A stretch of DNA of 64,000 bases from Heliorestis acidaminivorans (lineage in GTDB: Bacteria > Bacillota > Desulfitobacteriia > Heliobacteriales > Heliobacteriaceae), in NCBI RefSeq assembly GCF_008933955.1, contig NZ_WBXO01000002.1, positions 1 to 64,000 of the forward strand, given 5' to 3'. The notes beneath the pieces are model-generated. The model searched no databases, was not told the origin of the DNA, and was given only the letters and a program-made list of their open reading frames with translations. Position 1 is the first letter of the stretch, and each line of letters starts with the position of its first letter. The position numbers were made by a program, and so were the translations under genes. This document shows positions 35,975 to 45,056 of the stretch, piece after piece.

Positions 35975-36790
35975 TTAACGAAGTAGTTGAAGAATAGCTT
36001 GCGGTTGCTGATTAGCTTGAGCTAACATTGCTTGAGCCGCTTGAGATATGATGCTAGACTTGGTTTGATTCATAATCTCTTTAGCCATATCAACATCACG
36101 AATTCGGGATTCTGCGGCAGACAAGTTTTCTGCACCTGTATTTAAGTTGTTAATTGTATGCTCTAAGCGATTTTGATGAGCTCCAAGCTTTGAGCGTTCT
36201 TCTGATACTGTTTCAATCGCTTTATTAATATTGGTAATTGCCGTGTTTGCAGCTCCATTAGATGTCACTGAAATATTAGCTGTAGACAAGGACAATGCAG
36301 CGGCATCCATCTTATTGATTACAAGAACAATAGTTTGTCCTGAATTAGCTCCTACTTGGAAATTATAGGTTCCAGCAGTTGCAATTAATTTTTGGGTGTT
36401 GAACTCTGTTTCTGTAGCAATTCTTGTGATTTCAGTTTGAAGCTGAGATAACTCGTTAGAAATCGCAGTACGGTCTGCTGTCACGTTAGTGTCGTTTGAA
36501 GCTTGTACAGCCAGCTCACGCATGCGTTGAAGGATTGCATGAGTTTCATTCAAGGCACCTTCTGCTGTTTGAATCAAAGAAATACCATCTTGGGCGTTTC
36601 TTGAAGCTTGCTCTAAGCCTCTGATTTGGCCTCTCATTTTCTCAGAAATAGAAAGTCCCGCAGCATCGTCACCTGCACGGTTAATTCGTAAGCCAGAAGA
36701 TAGTTTCTCCATAGAGCTTTGTTGCATACCGTTTGCTACGGTTAATTGACGATGTGTGTTCATTGCTGGAATGTTGTTGTTGATAATCAT
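35975..36790 (-). CDS. hag: Flagellin, standard size
   Basis: A 271-aa flagellin with only a minimal central region. The N-terminus is [20 protein letters not shown] and the C-terminus [16 protein letters not shown], both classic D0 sequences. It occupies the hag position after csrA in the B. subtilis order, and is much more similar to typical Hag than are the two large flagellins. AAGGAGG lies 8 bases before the ATG. Its leader has a GGA-bearing hairpin and a GGA motif at the ribosome binding site, pointing to CsrA control. Ser/Thr in the short central part are candidate glycosylation sites for the adjacent MAF proteins. Confidence 0.97.
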   Translation of the reverse strand: MIINNNIPAMNTHRQLTVANGMQQSSMEKLSSGLRINRAGDDAAGLSISEKMRGQIRGLEQASRNAQDGISLIQTAEGALNETHAILQRMRELAVQASNDTNVTADRTAISNELSQLQTEITRIATETEFNTQKLIATAGTYNFQVGANSGQTIVLVINKMDAAALSLSTANISVTSNGAANTAITNINKAIETVSEERSKLGAHQNRLEHTINNLNTGAENLSAAESRIRDVDMAKEIMNQTKSSIISQAAQAMLAQANQQPQAILQLLR

Positions 36791-36800
36791 AGTTTATCTT

Positions 36801-36833
36801 CCTCCTTGATATATAAGGCCGGCATCCGTGCCG
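36801..36833 (-). promoter_or_regulatory. Candidate paired CsrA sites in the hag leader
   Basis: On the minus strand a hairpin CGGCA-CGGA-TGCCG (36820-36833) displays GGA in its loop. About 20 bases later CAAGGAGG combines a second GGA with the Shine-Dalgarno sequence (36801-36806). This is the two-site layout known for B. subtilis hag, where FliW titrates CsrA. Confidence 0.6.
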
Positions 36834-36898
36834 TGCCTGTCTAATATTTTGAAACTGAACTTGAGCCTATCCAGCGAAGCTAACCTAGCGAGGCTGTT

Positions 36899-36921
36899 CA
36901 TCTTAGCGGCCGTCTAAGATG
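36899..36921 (-). other. Hairpin in the hag upstream region
   Basis: Perfect 8-bp arms CATCTTAG/CTAAGATG around a 7-base GC-rich loop. It lies in the 382-bp gap between hag and the 121-aa gene. No convincing sigma-D or sigma-A promoter could be placed in this gap, although one is expected. Confidence 0.6.
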
Positions 36922-37020
36922 TTTCTTCTATTGGATTGCTCACTTATATCATCGGAGGACTTTCTCTAATTGCTGTTTCCCCTCTCTCTCCCTATAGGAG
37001 CACCTTAGAGTTTCTGCAAA

Positions 37021-37056
37021 AAAGTACAAACCCTCACATAGAGAAGTTTGTACTTT
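37021..37056 (-). terminator. Second terminator-like hairpin upstream of hag
   Basis: Perfect 11-bp arms AAAGTACAAAC/GTTTGTACTTT followed on the minus strand by six T. With the hairpin at 37150-37170 it insulates hag from the upstream gene. Confidence 0.8.
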
Positions 37057-37149
37057 CTTTTCACTAGCTAGATATTCAAGTAAAGCTATTGCTCACTTAT
37101 TCCTCAACCCTTATACAGTAACGCTATAGTTATCGTTTAAAATAAAAAA

Positions 37150-37170
37150 AGCCAGGTTTACACCTGAGCT
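37150..37170 (-). terminator. Terminator after the 121-aa gene
   Basis: Stem AGC/CAGGT with ACCTG/GCT, a four-base loop and seven T on the minus strand, three bases beyond the stop codon region. Confidence 0.75.
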
Positions 37171-37172
37171 TA

Positions 37173-37538
37173 CTAATTGGTTACCAGAGGCAACAAAGAT
37201 TTCTCTAATTCTTGCTCCCATCTTTGATACATAGGCAGTAAAGAAATCTCCATATACTTCATAACCTGTCTTATTTCCTTTTCACTATAAGCTGTCGTTA
37301 CATAGTGCAAGCTATCGGCTACGTTTTCACCAATCATCATAATCTTATCGACTATAGATTCTTCTATACCATTTACTAAATCATAGATATGCCAATAGCG
37401 AGCTTCCACATCTTTAATAATCTCCATCGCCTCTGTAAAAAGACCCTGCTCTAGCTTAAACTGGCTGAGTATCAAAGCTCCTAGGCCAAACTCAGCTAGC
37501 TCTAGAATCATCTTAGCTTTTCCCTGCTCTAATTCCAT
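37173..37538 (-). CDS. Small helical protein upstream of hag
   Basis: A 121-aa acidic helical protein of no family I can name. GGGAG precedes the ATG. KLEQGLFTEAMEIIKDVEAR and QVMKYMEISLLPMYQRWEQE look distantly like segments of the 119-aa protein encoded between the two MAF genes, with the same order of helices and the same C-terminal acidic helix before a Trp. It stands alone between terminators and the MerR-type gene. A role tied to flagellin is inferred from position only. Confidence 0.7.
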   Translation of the reverse strand: MELEQGKAKMILELAEFGLGALILSQFKLEQGLFTEAMEIIKDVEARYWHIYDLVNGIEESIVDKIMMIGENVADSLHYVTTAYSEKEIRQVMKYMEISLLPMYQRWEQELEKSLLPLVTN

Positions 37539-37632
37539 CTATCTCCCTCAGACATTGTACAGAATACTTTTTCTCTATTGTACATCTTTTCAACACTGAA
37601 GGAAGATCTTTCTGCAATTTTCTGAAAAATTT

Positions 37633-38547
37633 TTAAAGCGAGTGACTATGAATCCATGCTTCCCAACTCTTCAAATCCATGCCTATAGCCTGAACATTAG
37701 TTCCTACCAGACCACGACCAGGTAGAATAAGTTCAAAAGCCAGCTCCCTTCCTTCGCGCCCTTTGCGCAAAGCATCAGAAAAAACTTGTGCTTCTTGTAA
37801 AAACACTTCTTCACCTTCATCAACAACATAAGCTATGTAAGCAGGACGCAAAGTTTCTGCCGCTTCCAAAAGCTCTTGAGAACTTAGATCACTACCGCCA
37901 TAGATAACACGAAAGCCTCTTCTCTTCAAAAAAACAGAAAAGATTATGGAAGCCTGTTCATGCTGTTCTCCAGCAGGACAAGCAAGTAGTACCATAGCCT
38001 TGTCCATACTCATAGGCAAACCAGAAAGCACTGTAGCCAAGCGAAGATTAATAAAATGATTAGCAAAATTCATCTGACTCTGCGCAAGCTCGGCCTGATT
38101 ATAACAAGCACGTAATTCGTCCATCAAAGGTACAATAAACTCTAAAGCAACTCGCTCCACACTGAAAAGAGAAAGCGCTTCTTCTAAGGCTAATCCTGCC
38201 CCTCTTTCATCATAAGCCTTCAAAGCTGTCAAAGCCCTGAGCCAGAGATCGCTCAAAACATTATTACCTTTCTCTTCAACAGGCGAAGGCAGAGCCGCCG
38301 ATTGTTGAGCCTCCTGTTGGCGCAACATCTCGACGGCTTGTCCTATAGATACACCACTTTTCACTTGTTGAGAAAGCCAACGAATCATCTGCACATCTTC
38401 TTGAGAATAGACACGATAACCATTACGATTGCGCTCTGGACGCACTACCTGATAGCGGTGTTCCCAGATACGTAAAGTGCCTGCTGGCACACCCGTCATC
38501 TGTTGCACTGCTTTTATATTATAGATGCTCCGCTTTTTGGTACTCAT
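37633..38547 (-). CDS. MerR-family regulator with B12-binding-like domain
   Basis: A 304-aa protein: an N-terminal MerR winged helix (YNIKAVQQMTGVPAGTLRIW, with EHRYQVVRPERNRNGYRVYS), a helical bundle, and a C-terminal Rossmann-like cobalamin-binding-type domain. The domain carries LACPAGEQHEQASI (about residue 192), which keeps the axial His of the D/ExHxxG motif but has Ala for Gly. The Trp and Glu-His signature of light-sensing CarH bundles is not evident. It may bind B12 or a derived ligand, or have lost it. AGAGGTGA precedes the ATG. It is divergent from the flagellar genes in content. Confidence 0.82.
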   Translation of the reverse strand: MSTKKRSIYNIKAVQQMTGVPAGTLRIWEHRYQVVRPERNRNGYRVYSQEDVQMIRWLSQQVKSGVSIGQAVEMLRQQEAQQSAALPSPVEEKGNNVLSDLWLRALTALKAYDERGAGLALEEALSLFSVERVALEFIVPLMDELRACYNQAELAQSQMNFANHFINLRLATVLSGLPMSMDKAMVLLACPAGEQHEQASIIFSVFLKRRGFRVIYGGSDLSSQELLEAAETLRPAYIAYVVDEGEEVFLQEAQVFSDALRKGREGRELAFELILPGRGLVGTNVQAIGMDLKSWEAWIHSHSL

Positions 38548-38709
38548 TGCTATTCACCTCTAGAGTAAGGAACATTCTAGTTTACTTGCTAAGTCTATTA
38601 GTATTTCATCTTGAAATGTTTATATAGTATCAATTTATGAAAGCTTGAGTCCATTTCGGAACAAATCATACTTTGCAAGATAGCTTTCCAAAGTATTGAC
38701 CACTCATAT

Positions 38710-39216
38710 CTATTCTGTCGGTGCTACCCAGGTCCGCTGAGCCATTTCATTATCTAGCAGATACATAGCATTCACATCTTGGCCAATCATTTTGAGCTTT
38801 TTAATCACACCCTGGAACATAGCTTCTTCTTCTACCTGCTCGTCAATAAACCAGCGTAGGAAACTAATCGTTGCATGCTCCCGCTCATCCATGGCCAAAT
38901 CCATCAAGCTATAGATCCGCTTGGTCACATGCTTTTCATGAGCTAAGCTCTTTTCAAAAACATCAAGCACAGAAGCATAATGAATCTCAGGATTTTCAAA
39001 ACCTGTGATAACCACACGACCGCCCATCTCGTTGATAAAGTCAAAAAACTTCATGGCATGAAACTTCTCTTCTTCCGCTTGTACCTTGAAAAAGTTGGTA
39101 AAACCATCGAGATCCTGATCAGCACAATAGGCGGCCATGGCCAGATAGAGCTGAGAGGAAAAGAGTTCATACTTAATCTGTTCATTCAACTGCTCTTGTA
39201 ACTTTTCTGAAAACAT
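38710..39216 (-). CDS. Ferritin
   Basis: A 168-aa non-haem ferritin, a 24-subunit iron store of the cytosol. Ferroxidase ligands are visible: the Glu in KYELFSSQLYLAMA, the Glu/His set in AEEEKFHAMKFFDF, and DEREHATISFLRWFIDEQVEEE. AAGGAGG precedes the ATG. It lies as a single gene between csrA and the MerR-type gene, apparently inserted into the csrA-hag interval. Confidence 0.95.
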   Translation of the reverse strand: MFSEKLQEQLNEQIKYELFSSQLYLAMAAYCADQDLDGFTNFFKVQAEEEKFHAMKFFDFINEMGGRVVITGFENPEIHYASVLDVFEKSLAHEKHVTKRIYSLMDLAMDEREHATISFLRWFIDEQVEEEAMFQGVIKKLKMIGQDVNAMYLLDNEMAQRTWVAPTE

Positions 39217-39343
39217 GAAACATCCTCCTTATAAACTCACCTTGCTATTCTATAAAAACATTCTTCTCTCTCTTGTTACATGATCCCTTTTATTCAACCA
39301 TGCTATGCGAGAAAATTTTTTCATTCTTACCGTGAGAATCTTA

Positions 39344-39571
39344 TTATTTACCCGCTAATAAGTCTTCAAGAGCTTTCGGTGTAGGAATAGAGGTCACAGC
39401 TTCTCTATTCGCTCGTTGAATCGCTTCATAAACTTCTCCACGATGGACCGATATACTGCGAGGGGCATCAATACCTAGACGAATCTGCTCACCTTTTGTC
39501 TCAAGCACAACCAGTTTGATATTATCGCCAATAAAAATGCTCTCTCCCGCTCGTCGTGTCAGTACCAACAT
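39344..39571 (-). CDS. csrA: Carbon storage regulator CsrA
   Basis: A 75-aa RNA-binding dimer that blocks translation at GGA motifs. The start MLVLTRRAGESIFIGDNI and the RNA-contact strand APRSISVHRGEVYEAIQ are conserved. In B. subtilis it represses hag translation and is antagonised by FliW. The ribosome binding site GGGGGTGAGG is inside the end of fliW, whose stop lies three bases upstream, so the pair is coupled. Confidence 0.96.
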   Translation of the reverse strand: MLVLTRRAGESIFIGDNIKLVVLETKGEQIRLGIDAPRSISVHRGEVYEAIQRANREAVTSIPTPKALEDLLAGK

Positions 39572-39573
39572 GT

Positions 39574-40086
39574 TCAGCCCTCACCCCCTGCTTGGGCAAT
39601 TTTTGCTTCAGCACATGATTTTGTGCTTTGTTCGCTTTTCTTTGCCTGTTGCTTTGGAATTCCTTCAGGAAAAACAGCATGACGAGTTGTATATTCCTTA
39701 TTTTCCAAAACAACTTGTGCGGCCTTGCGCTCTTTAACGTTAAAAACAACAGGTGCAACCAAGTTCGCCGTCATCTTCTCAAATTTCTCGGGCACTGTTA
39801 CAATCGCCCACACGTGTGCTGGATTCTCTTCAGAAAGAGCCAAATCTTCCACATCATCATCTCTTAACTTTACCTGATAGCCTTGGAAAAAGACAAAAGG
39901 ATCGACGAGCATAAAAGTTAGCTCTGCCGTTATCACCGATTGCAAAAAGGCAAAAGGACTGTCCGGTTGGTAAGGCAGAAAGACAAATGCTTTCTCCTCA
40001 GGAAAACCGGGCAATCCTTTAGGAAATTGAAACACTTCTTTTTCATCCACTTCGATTTGTCCAAAGCGGGTAGTCTCTATGAGCAT
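39574..40086 (-). CDS. fliW: Flagellar assembly factor FliW
   Basis: A 170-aa FliW: MLIETTRFGQIEVDEKEVFQ, FPKGLPGFPEEKAFVFLPY and PVVFNVKERKAAQVVL are typical. FliW binds flagellin or CsrA, freeing hag mRNA when flagellin is low. The C-terminal tail of about 30 residues (IPKQQAKKSEQSTKSCAEA) is longer than usual. The ATG is preceded by AGAGGTG. It is followed directly by csrA and preceded by yviE. Confidence 0.93.
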   Translation of the reverse strand: MLIETTRFGQIEVDEKEVFQFPKGLPGFPEEKAFVFLPYQPDSPFAFLQSVITAELTFMLVDPFVFFQGYQVKLRDDDVEDLALSEENPAHVWAIVTVPEKFEKMTANLVAPVVFNVKERKAAQVVLENKEYTTRHAVFPEGIPKQQAKKSEQSTKSCAEAKIAQAGGEG

Positions 40087-40201
40087 TAAAGTACACCTCT
40101 GCATCTTTATTATTTATTTAGAAAACATCTACTTTATATAAATACATCTATTTTGCAAATATAACATCCACTTATATAATTTATATAATTTCGCATAAGT
40201 A

Positions 40202-40762
40202 TTACAATTGTCTATTTATAACAGATCCTGTCGTCCAAAAACGAATTGAAGGCTTCTGCTCTAAGTAAGCTCGCACTGAACCCCACTGGTGTTGTCCCTG
40301 TACTTGACCGGGAGCAAAGTGACCTTCTACTTTCCCATTATTAGCTTGTACTCGAAGTTCCCCTTTGCGATAGCGAATATTCGGACGTTCTAGATAGCCA
40401 ATATTAATATCTACAGGTGGGTCTTCTGAATTGTTTTTGGCAATAGAAGCAATGGGATTGCCGCCATGCTCAATACGCATTAAGGCGTTACCTTCCTGAG
40501 CTCTGCGAGCCGCTCCTTCCAAAGCGGCTTTACGGCCAGCTTGGGCATAATCCTTTAAGGCATCAGTACGATTTTTCAGTCCGAGGGAAGCACGGCTTGG
40601 ATATTGATCAATCTCTAATTGTCCTTCACTTTGTTGCATTTGCAATCGTGGTTCCGCTATTTTCAACTGCAACTGAGGATGGCGAATAGACAATCTGAAT
40701 TCCGGCTTCTGGATAGATAAGTTAATTTTGCCATACTGTTGGTTTATATGCAACTGTACCAT
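40202..40762 (-). CDS. yviE: YviE-like protein (DUF6470)
   Basis: A 186-aa protein at the yviE position between flgL and fliW. The N-terminus MVQLHINQQYGKINLSIQKP and a series of short beta repeats (LQLKIAEPRLQMQQ) are typical of DUF6470. The function is not known. GAAGGAGG precedes the ATG. A 115-bp AT-rich gap separates it from fliW. Confidence 0.85.
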   Translation of the reverse strand: MVQLHINQQYGKINLSIQKPEFRLSIRHPQLQLKIAEPRLQMQQSEGQLEIDQYPSRASLGLKNRTDALKDYAQAGRKAALEGAARRAQEGNALMRIEHGGNPIASIAKNNSEDPPVDINIGYLERPNIRYRKGELRVQANNGKVEGHFAPGQVQGQHQWGSVRAYLEQKPSIRFWTTGSVINRQL

Positions 40763-40825
40763 GGCAACAACCTCCTTCATCACAACCTGAAGCCGGATTC
40801 AAGCTAAACTCTTCTAAAAGCTGTA

Positions 40826-41722
40826 TTAACGCAAAAAGTCATTTAAACTAGGCTGAATAATGCGAGCCCCAGCCGACAAAGCGGCTCGGTAAACATTTTC
40901 CTGGCTTTGCAGATCAGTGATAACTCGAGCAATATTTACATCTTCAGCATCACTGCGCGCGCTTTGTAAGCTAATATTCAAACTTTCCAAACGGTTGATT
41001 GTAAAGTCAAGACGATTTTCTCTAGCACCAAGATTCGCTTGTTCATCAACCATATTATTAATTTGTTCAGTTACCTTCGTAATAAATGGTGAAATCTCTG
41101 TCGATTCGTTTTTGGGATCTCGCAAAGTAGCTGTAATATTATCTAGCAACTTAAAAACATTGTTATTCTTATCAGGATAGTCAAATAGCTTAGCGCCTAC
41201 TGTATTGACGGTTACATAATTGCGATCGCCTAGTTCTAGTTTAATCTCTCCAAGGTTGCCGTTCCAAGCACCATCTTTTTCCGCTGGTTGTACGAGTGTA
41301 TTAGTTCCCCCAAATATATAGCGCCCTGCAATGGATGTGTTGGATAACTGAAGTAAGTGATCTCGCAATTCTTGAATTTCTTTGGCTATCGCTTCTTTGG
41401 CATCCCCATCTAAAGTGTCATTAGAAGCCTGCACCATAAGTTCTCTTACTCTATGAAGTACTTGCACTGAATCGCTTACAGCACCTTCTGTTTGTTCTAG
41501 CCATAGTTTAGCTTCGTAGGCATTTTCTGCATACTTTTGCACTTCCACCTGATTAGATCGGTAATACATAGAACGAGCAACAAGCACAGGATTGTCACCC
41601 GGTCTATGAATGGCTTTACCCGTCGAAAGCTGGTTCTGGAACTTTTCCATTTGCCGATAGCTTGATTCTAGGTTACGCATAAATGTATTATTCAACATTT
41701 GCTGTGTAACACGTGTTACCAA
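40826..41722 (-). CDS. flgL: Flagellar hook-associated protein 3
   Basis: A 298-aa hook-filament junction protein. MVTRVTQQMLNNTFMRNLES, QNQLSTGKAIHRPGDNPVLV and the C-terminal VNIARVITDLQSQENVYRAA follow the FlgL pattern. The start is TTG with AGGTGA eight bases upstream. It lies 26 bases after flgK and before yviE. Confidence 0.95.
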   Translation of the reverse strand: MVTRVTQQMLNNTFMRNLESSYRQMEKFQNQLSTGKAIHRPGDNPVLVARSMYYRSNQVEVQKYAENAYEAKLWLEQTEGAVSDSVQVLHRVRELMVQASNDTLDGDAKEAIAKEIQELRDHLLQLSNTSIAGRYIFGGTNTLVQPAEKDGAWNGNLGEIKLELGDRNYVTVNTVGAKLFDYPDKNNNVFKLLDNITATLRDPKNESTEISPFITKVTEQINNMVDEQANLGARENRLDFTINRLESLNISLQSARSDAEDVNIARVITDLQSQENVYRAALSAGARIIQPSLNDFLR

Positions 41723-41748
41723 TTCAGTTCACCTGCCTTATACGTATC

Positions 41749-44040
41749 TTAACGTCCCACAAGACCCATGCGGTTTACAATAGTTTCAATCATTTCATCC
41801 ATTGTTGTAAGCATACGTGCCGCTGAGTTGTAAGCATGTTGAAGTTGAATCATATTGGACATCTCTTCATCTAGTGAAACGCCTGATACAGACATGCGAT
41901 GATTGTCAACTACAGTAGCTAGTCTTTCCTGAGTCTCCATCATACGCCAAGCCTGTTGAGAATTAACACCAAGCTGAGCTACTGTAGCACGATAATAATC
42001 ATCAAAAGTAGAAGACTCGGGCAAGCCGGCAATAGATTTATAACGCAGGGAAACCATATTCAAGACGTTGCCATTATCACCAGGTGCTAATTTCACCGCC
42101 CCAAACTCCATTGTACCTGGAGCGGCGGCGGCGATGTAATCAAGATCATACAAAATCTTATCGTTTATGACAATGCGGTCCAGCGCTTTGGTATTACCGC
42201 TGTTATCTTTACTATCAACAAAGAAATCTACAACACTATACAGACCCTCAGGGTCGAAATAAGCGCCGCCACTGCCTTGATTAGCTGTAATAAACTTCAT
42301 ATCCACGCCTTGCTTATGAGCTTCATTGACTTCATCAATGAAGTTGTAAGCTAAAACTTCCAGCTTACGGCGCATATCAGATATTAAGCCTTCTCGTTTA
42401 CTAATATTAATGATTGGAGGATTTGGAGGAGAGCTAGCAAGCTCGGCAAGATCAAGACGCATAATCTCTTCGCCTGCAGAATCTACAACTTTTACGATAT
42501 TGCCAGAACCATCTTCAGCAGAAACTACATCATATGTTTTTCCGTAAGCATTAATAGTGACACCAGCAAAGGAAGAGTGCCCAAGGGCATCATAACCAGA
42601 AAACTTCATCGGTGTAGCTGAAGTTTGACCTGCTGAAATAGAGTTCCCGAATAAACTTCCCCCACCTGTACCAGCCGCTTCTGCAAGTACAAAGTCAATT
42701 GTATGTTCGATTTTACCTGCTTTGTCGCTTATAAATTCTAATTTTGCAGTTGGAGCATTAGGATCGGTATTGTCAACTATGTAATTAACTTCAACACCTG
42801 TTATCTTTTTCATAGCGTTAATTCGCTTCTCAAATTCTGCTAAGTCCAGTATTTTTTGGCCATCTAAGGTTTCAGAAAAATCGTTATCTGTCAAAGTAAA
42901 TTTATAACCGTTTATTACTATGGCATCGCCAACTTGCGGTAAGTTATTTCCCATAAGTGGAAAGTCCGCTGTACTATTATGACCTTGCGTTGCTAGTACA
43001 GGAGTAGTTGGTGAATGATTCGTTAGGGCAGTTAATAAATCAGCTATATTATACTCCCCAGCAGGTGCTAGATGAGTCACATTCAAAACAGCTTCAATAT
43101 TAGATCGCCACTCAAATTGACCTGTATTAAAAAGAGTAGTACTACTAGGTGGAACTAAAGATCCTCTCGCCTCTAAAGTCCCTTTTAGAGCACCTGACTG
43201 GAAGACAACACGCTTATCTGTGCCAGCCCAATAGATTTCATTGAGTGCTTTCTTTTGACTATCTGTTTCAAGCCTCGTCTCTAACTTGTTAACAGTAGCA
43301 CCGTGGACAAGAGTACCATTGCCAAGGGTGACAACAATCATGCCATCAGGCATTTCGTAAGTATTTATGTCTGACAGCTCCGCCAGCTGGTCAAGCAAAA
43401 TATCTCGCTTATCCCGCAAATCATTAGCGCTATCATTGGACACTTCAGCACGCTGGATCTGCAGGTTCAGCGAACGAATCTGTTCTGCAATGTCATTAAC
43501 TTGTGTAACCTTGATCCCAATTTCTCGATCTAGATCGCGTTCTAAGTCATCAAGTCGCTTAGAGATATGGTAAAAAGTCTCCGATACAGCCATACCGCGC
43601 TGACGAACAACACTACGATTAGACAAACTTTCAGGGTTCTTAGCAAGATCTTGCCATGATTCCCAGAACTGATCCAAGACAGCTTGTAATCCATCATCAG
43701 AAGGCTCATTCAAGATATGTTCAATCTTTTTAAGTGTATCAACTTTGGCCAACCAATAGCCATATTCCTTAAGCTCATTTCGATATTGCAAGTCTAGAAA
43801 AGCTTCCCGATAGCGCTTAATCTCATCAACTTGCACACCAGTACCAATTTGGCCTGTCATATTAGGCTTCGTCAACGAAGGCACGGGCATAGGCGTAGCC
43901 GTACCAAATACAGCCTTCTGCCGCGTATAACCAGGCGTATTAGCATTAGCAATATTGTGGCCCGTCACTTCTAAGCCCCTTTTCTGAGCTCCTAAAGCGG
44001 CAGACATCATATTAATTCCAAAAAAACTTGATATGGGCAT
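41749..44040 (-). CDS. flgK: Flagellar hook-associated protein 1
   Basis: A 763-aa junction protein, longer than the roughly 500-aa B. subtilis FlgK because of an enlarged central region. The N-terminus (FFGINMMSAALGAQKRGLEV, then HNIANANTPGYTRQKA) and the C-terminus (EEMSNMIQLQHAYNSAARML) are conserved axial-protein sequences. AGAGGTGA precedes the ATG. It follows flgN and precedes flgL. Confidence 0.96.
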   Translation of the reverse strand: MPISSFFGINMMSAALGAQKRGLEVTGHNIANANTPGYTRQKAVFGTATPMPVPSLTKPNMTGQIGTGVQVDEIKRYREAFLDLQYRNELKEYGYWLAKVDTLKKIEHILNEPSDDGLQAVLDQFWESWQDLAKNPESLSNRSVVRQRGMAVSETFYHISKRLDDLERDLDREIGIKVTQVNDIAEQIRSLNLQIQRAEVSNDSANDLRDKRDILLDQLAELSDINTYEMPDGMIVVTLGNGTLVHGATVNKLETRLETDSQKKALNEIYWAGTDKRVVFQSGALKGTLEARGSLVPPSSTTLFNTGQFEWRSNIEAVLNVTHLAPAGEYNIADLLTALTNHSPTTPVLATQGHNSTADFPLMGNNLPQVGDAIVINGYKFTLTDNDFSETLDGQKILDLAEFEKRINAMKKITGVEVNYIVDNTDPNAPTAKLEFISDKAGKIEHTIDFVLAEAAGTGGGSLFGNSISAGQTSATPMKFSGYDALGHSSFAGVTINAYGKTYDVVSAEDGSGNIVKVVDSAGEEIMRLDLAELASSPPNPPIINISKREGLISDMRRKLEVLAYNFIDEVNEAHKQGVDMKFITANQGSGGAYFDPEGLYSVVDFFVDSKDNSGNTKALDRIVINDKILYDLDYIAAAAPGTMEFGAVKLAPGDNGNVLNMVSLRYKSIAGLPESSTFDDYYRATVAQLGVNSQQAWRMMETQERLATVVDNHRMSVSGVSLDEEMSNMIQLQHAYNSAARMLTTMDEMIETIVNRMGLVGR

Positions 44041-44093
44041 TGGTTCACCTCTTTATCCACAAAGGGCTTTGATTTATGTTCTGCAGTTAAACT

Positions 44094-44615
44094 TTATATT
44101 CTTCGGTTAAAAAGGACAGAGCGATCTTTTCTTTCGCTTCCTTCCGCTGAATTCTTTGTAGGATCGTAAGTCGCCTCATCTTCCACATCACTCAACAAAT
44201 CATAAAAATGCTGACAAAACTCCAGCGACTGCTGAATCAATTGGTGGTTAATCTCATTTTGTCTGTTCAAATCACTAATTTTATCTTGTAACAGTTGTAC
44301 CGGTTCCATCAAGCGAGGTCTCCATTCTTCCGGCAGATGAGACATAATTTCCGATACTGTCTTACTTTGTGCAGAAGAAAGACCCATGCTTTGAATCAGT
44401 TCCTCTGTCACCTTCTGCCGTAGATTCTCCACCTGACCGGACTGATTGATCAAGGTATTTTCAGCTTCTGTAAGCTTCTTGATTTCTTCAATATTAGACT
44501 CAATCAGAGCTTTTTCTTTACTCTTAGCCAAAGCTAAAAGCCCCTTAAAGATCTGACCTTGCATATTCATAACACTTAATAAACGTTGAAAAAGGTCCTC
44601 TCGGGCATCATTCAT
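44094..44615 (-). CDS. flgN: FlgN-type export chaperone
   Basis: A 173-aa helical protein in the flgN position between flgM and flgK; FlgN chaperones FlgK and FlgL. The pattern LLALAKSKEKALIESNIEEI and KKLTEAENTLINQ (a helix, then an acid-rich turn) fits FlgN. AGGAG precedes the ATG by six bases. The frame extends to 44669 without translation signals. Confidence 0.85.
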   Translation of the reverse strand: MNDAREDLFQRLLSVMNMQGQIFKGLLALAKSKEKALIESNIEEIKKLTEAENTLINQSGQVENLRQKVTEELIQSMGLSSAQSKTVSEIMSHLPEEWRPRLMEPVQLLQDKISDLNRQNEINHQLIQQSLEFCQHFYDLLSDVEDEATYDPTKNSAEGSERKDRSVLFNRRI

Positions 44616-44677
44616 TACTACTCCTGAACCCAAGGAGACCTTGCAGTTATCTGTCATTCCCTGACCCACCTTTTGAA

Positions 44678-44986
44678 CTATTTCGACTCAAGGCGATCGA
44701 TAAGGCTTCGTCCGATCATCTTTTCTGCTATCTTCTCACCGCTTACATTGTACGTACCACTCTCTATCTTCTGCCGCAACTTCTCTACTACCTCTTCACG
44801 AATCTCTGGTGTCTCCTGGATCACCTTAGAGGCGGCCTGCAAAAGGCGAGCATCTTCCGAAAGGCTTACTTTGTCCTTGCCCATCTTCTGTACTTTATCA
44901 GCTGGGCGAGCTTCAGTCTTCTTCTCCACTCGATCAACGCCGTACATCTTTAAGATGTTCTGGATCTGGTTTGATGATATCTTCAT
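44678..44986 (-). CDS. flgM: Anti-sigma-D factor FlgM
   Basis: A 102-aa FlgM that holds sigma-D until hook completion. KISSNQIQNILKMYGVDRVE and the C-terminal sigma-binding region KVSLSEDARLLQAASKVI, then EKIAEKMIGRSLIDRL, are characteristic. GAGG precedes the ATG; a GTG three codons earlier is possible. A sigma-D-like promoter lies about 80 bases upstream. This is the first gene of flgM-flgN-flgK-flgL-yviE-fliW-csrA. Confidence 0.93.
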   Translation of the reverse strand: MKISSNQIQNILKMYGVDRVEKKTEARPADKVQKMGKDKVSLSEDARLLQAASKVIQETPEIREEVVEKLRQKIESGTYNVSGEKIAEKMIGRSLIDRLESK

Positions 44987-45056
44987 GTCCCTCACACCCC
45001 TACCTCACAGGTTGAAAAAACAACGCTGTCGCTTCCCATGAATTCTTATAAGTTAC

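Noticed and set aside
24225..36790. Glycosylation island as a recent mobile element
   Set aside because: No integrase, transposase, direct-repeat boundaries or tRNA target is seen; transfer is possible, but nothing in the sequence marks a mobile unit.
36940..36975. Sigma-D promoter for hag around CCGATGAT on the minus strand
   Set aside because: No TAAA element lies 15-16 bases upstream, and the -10 element has an extra base.
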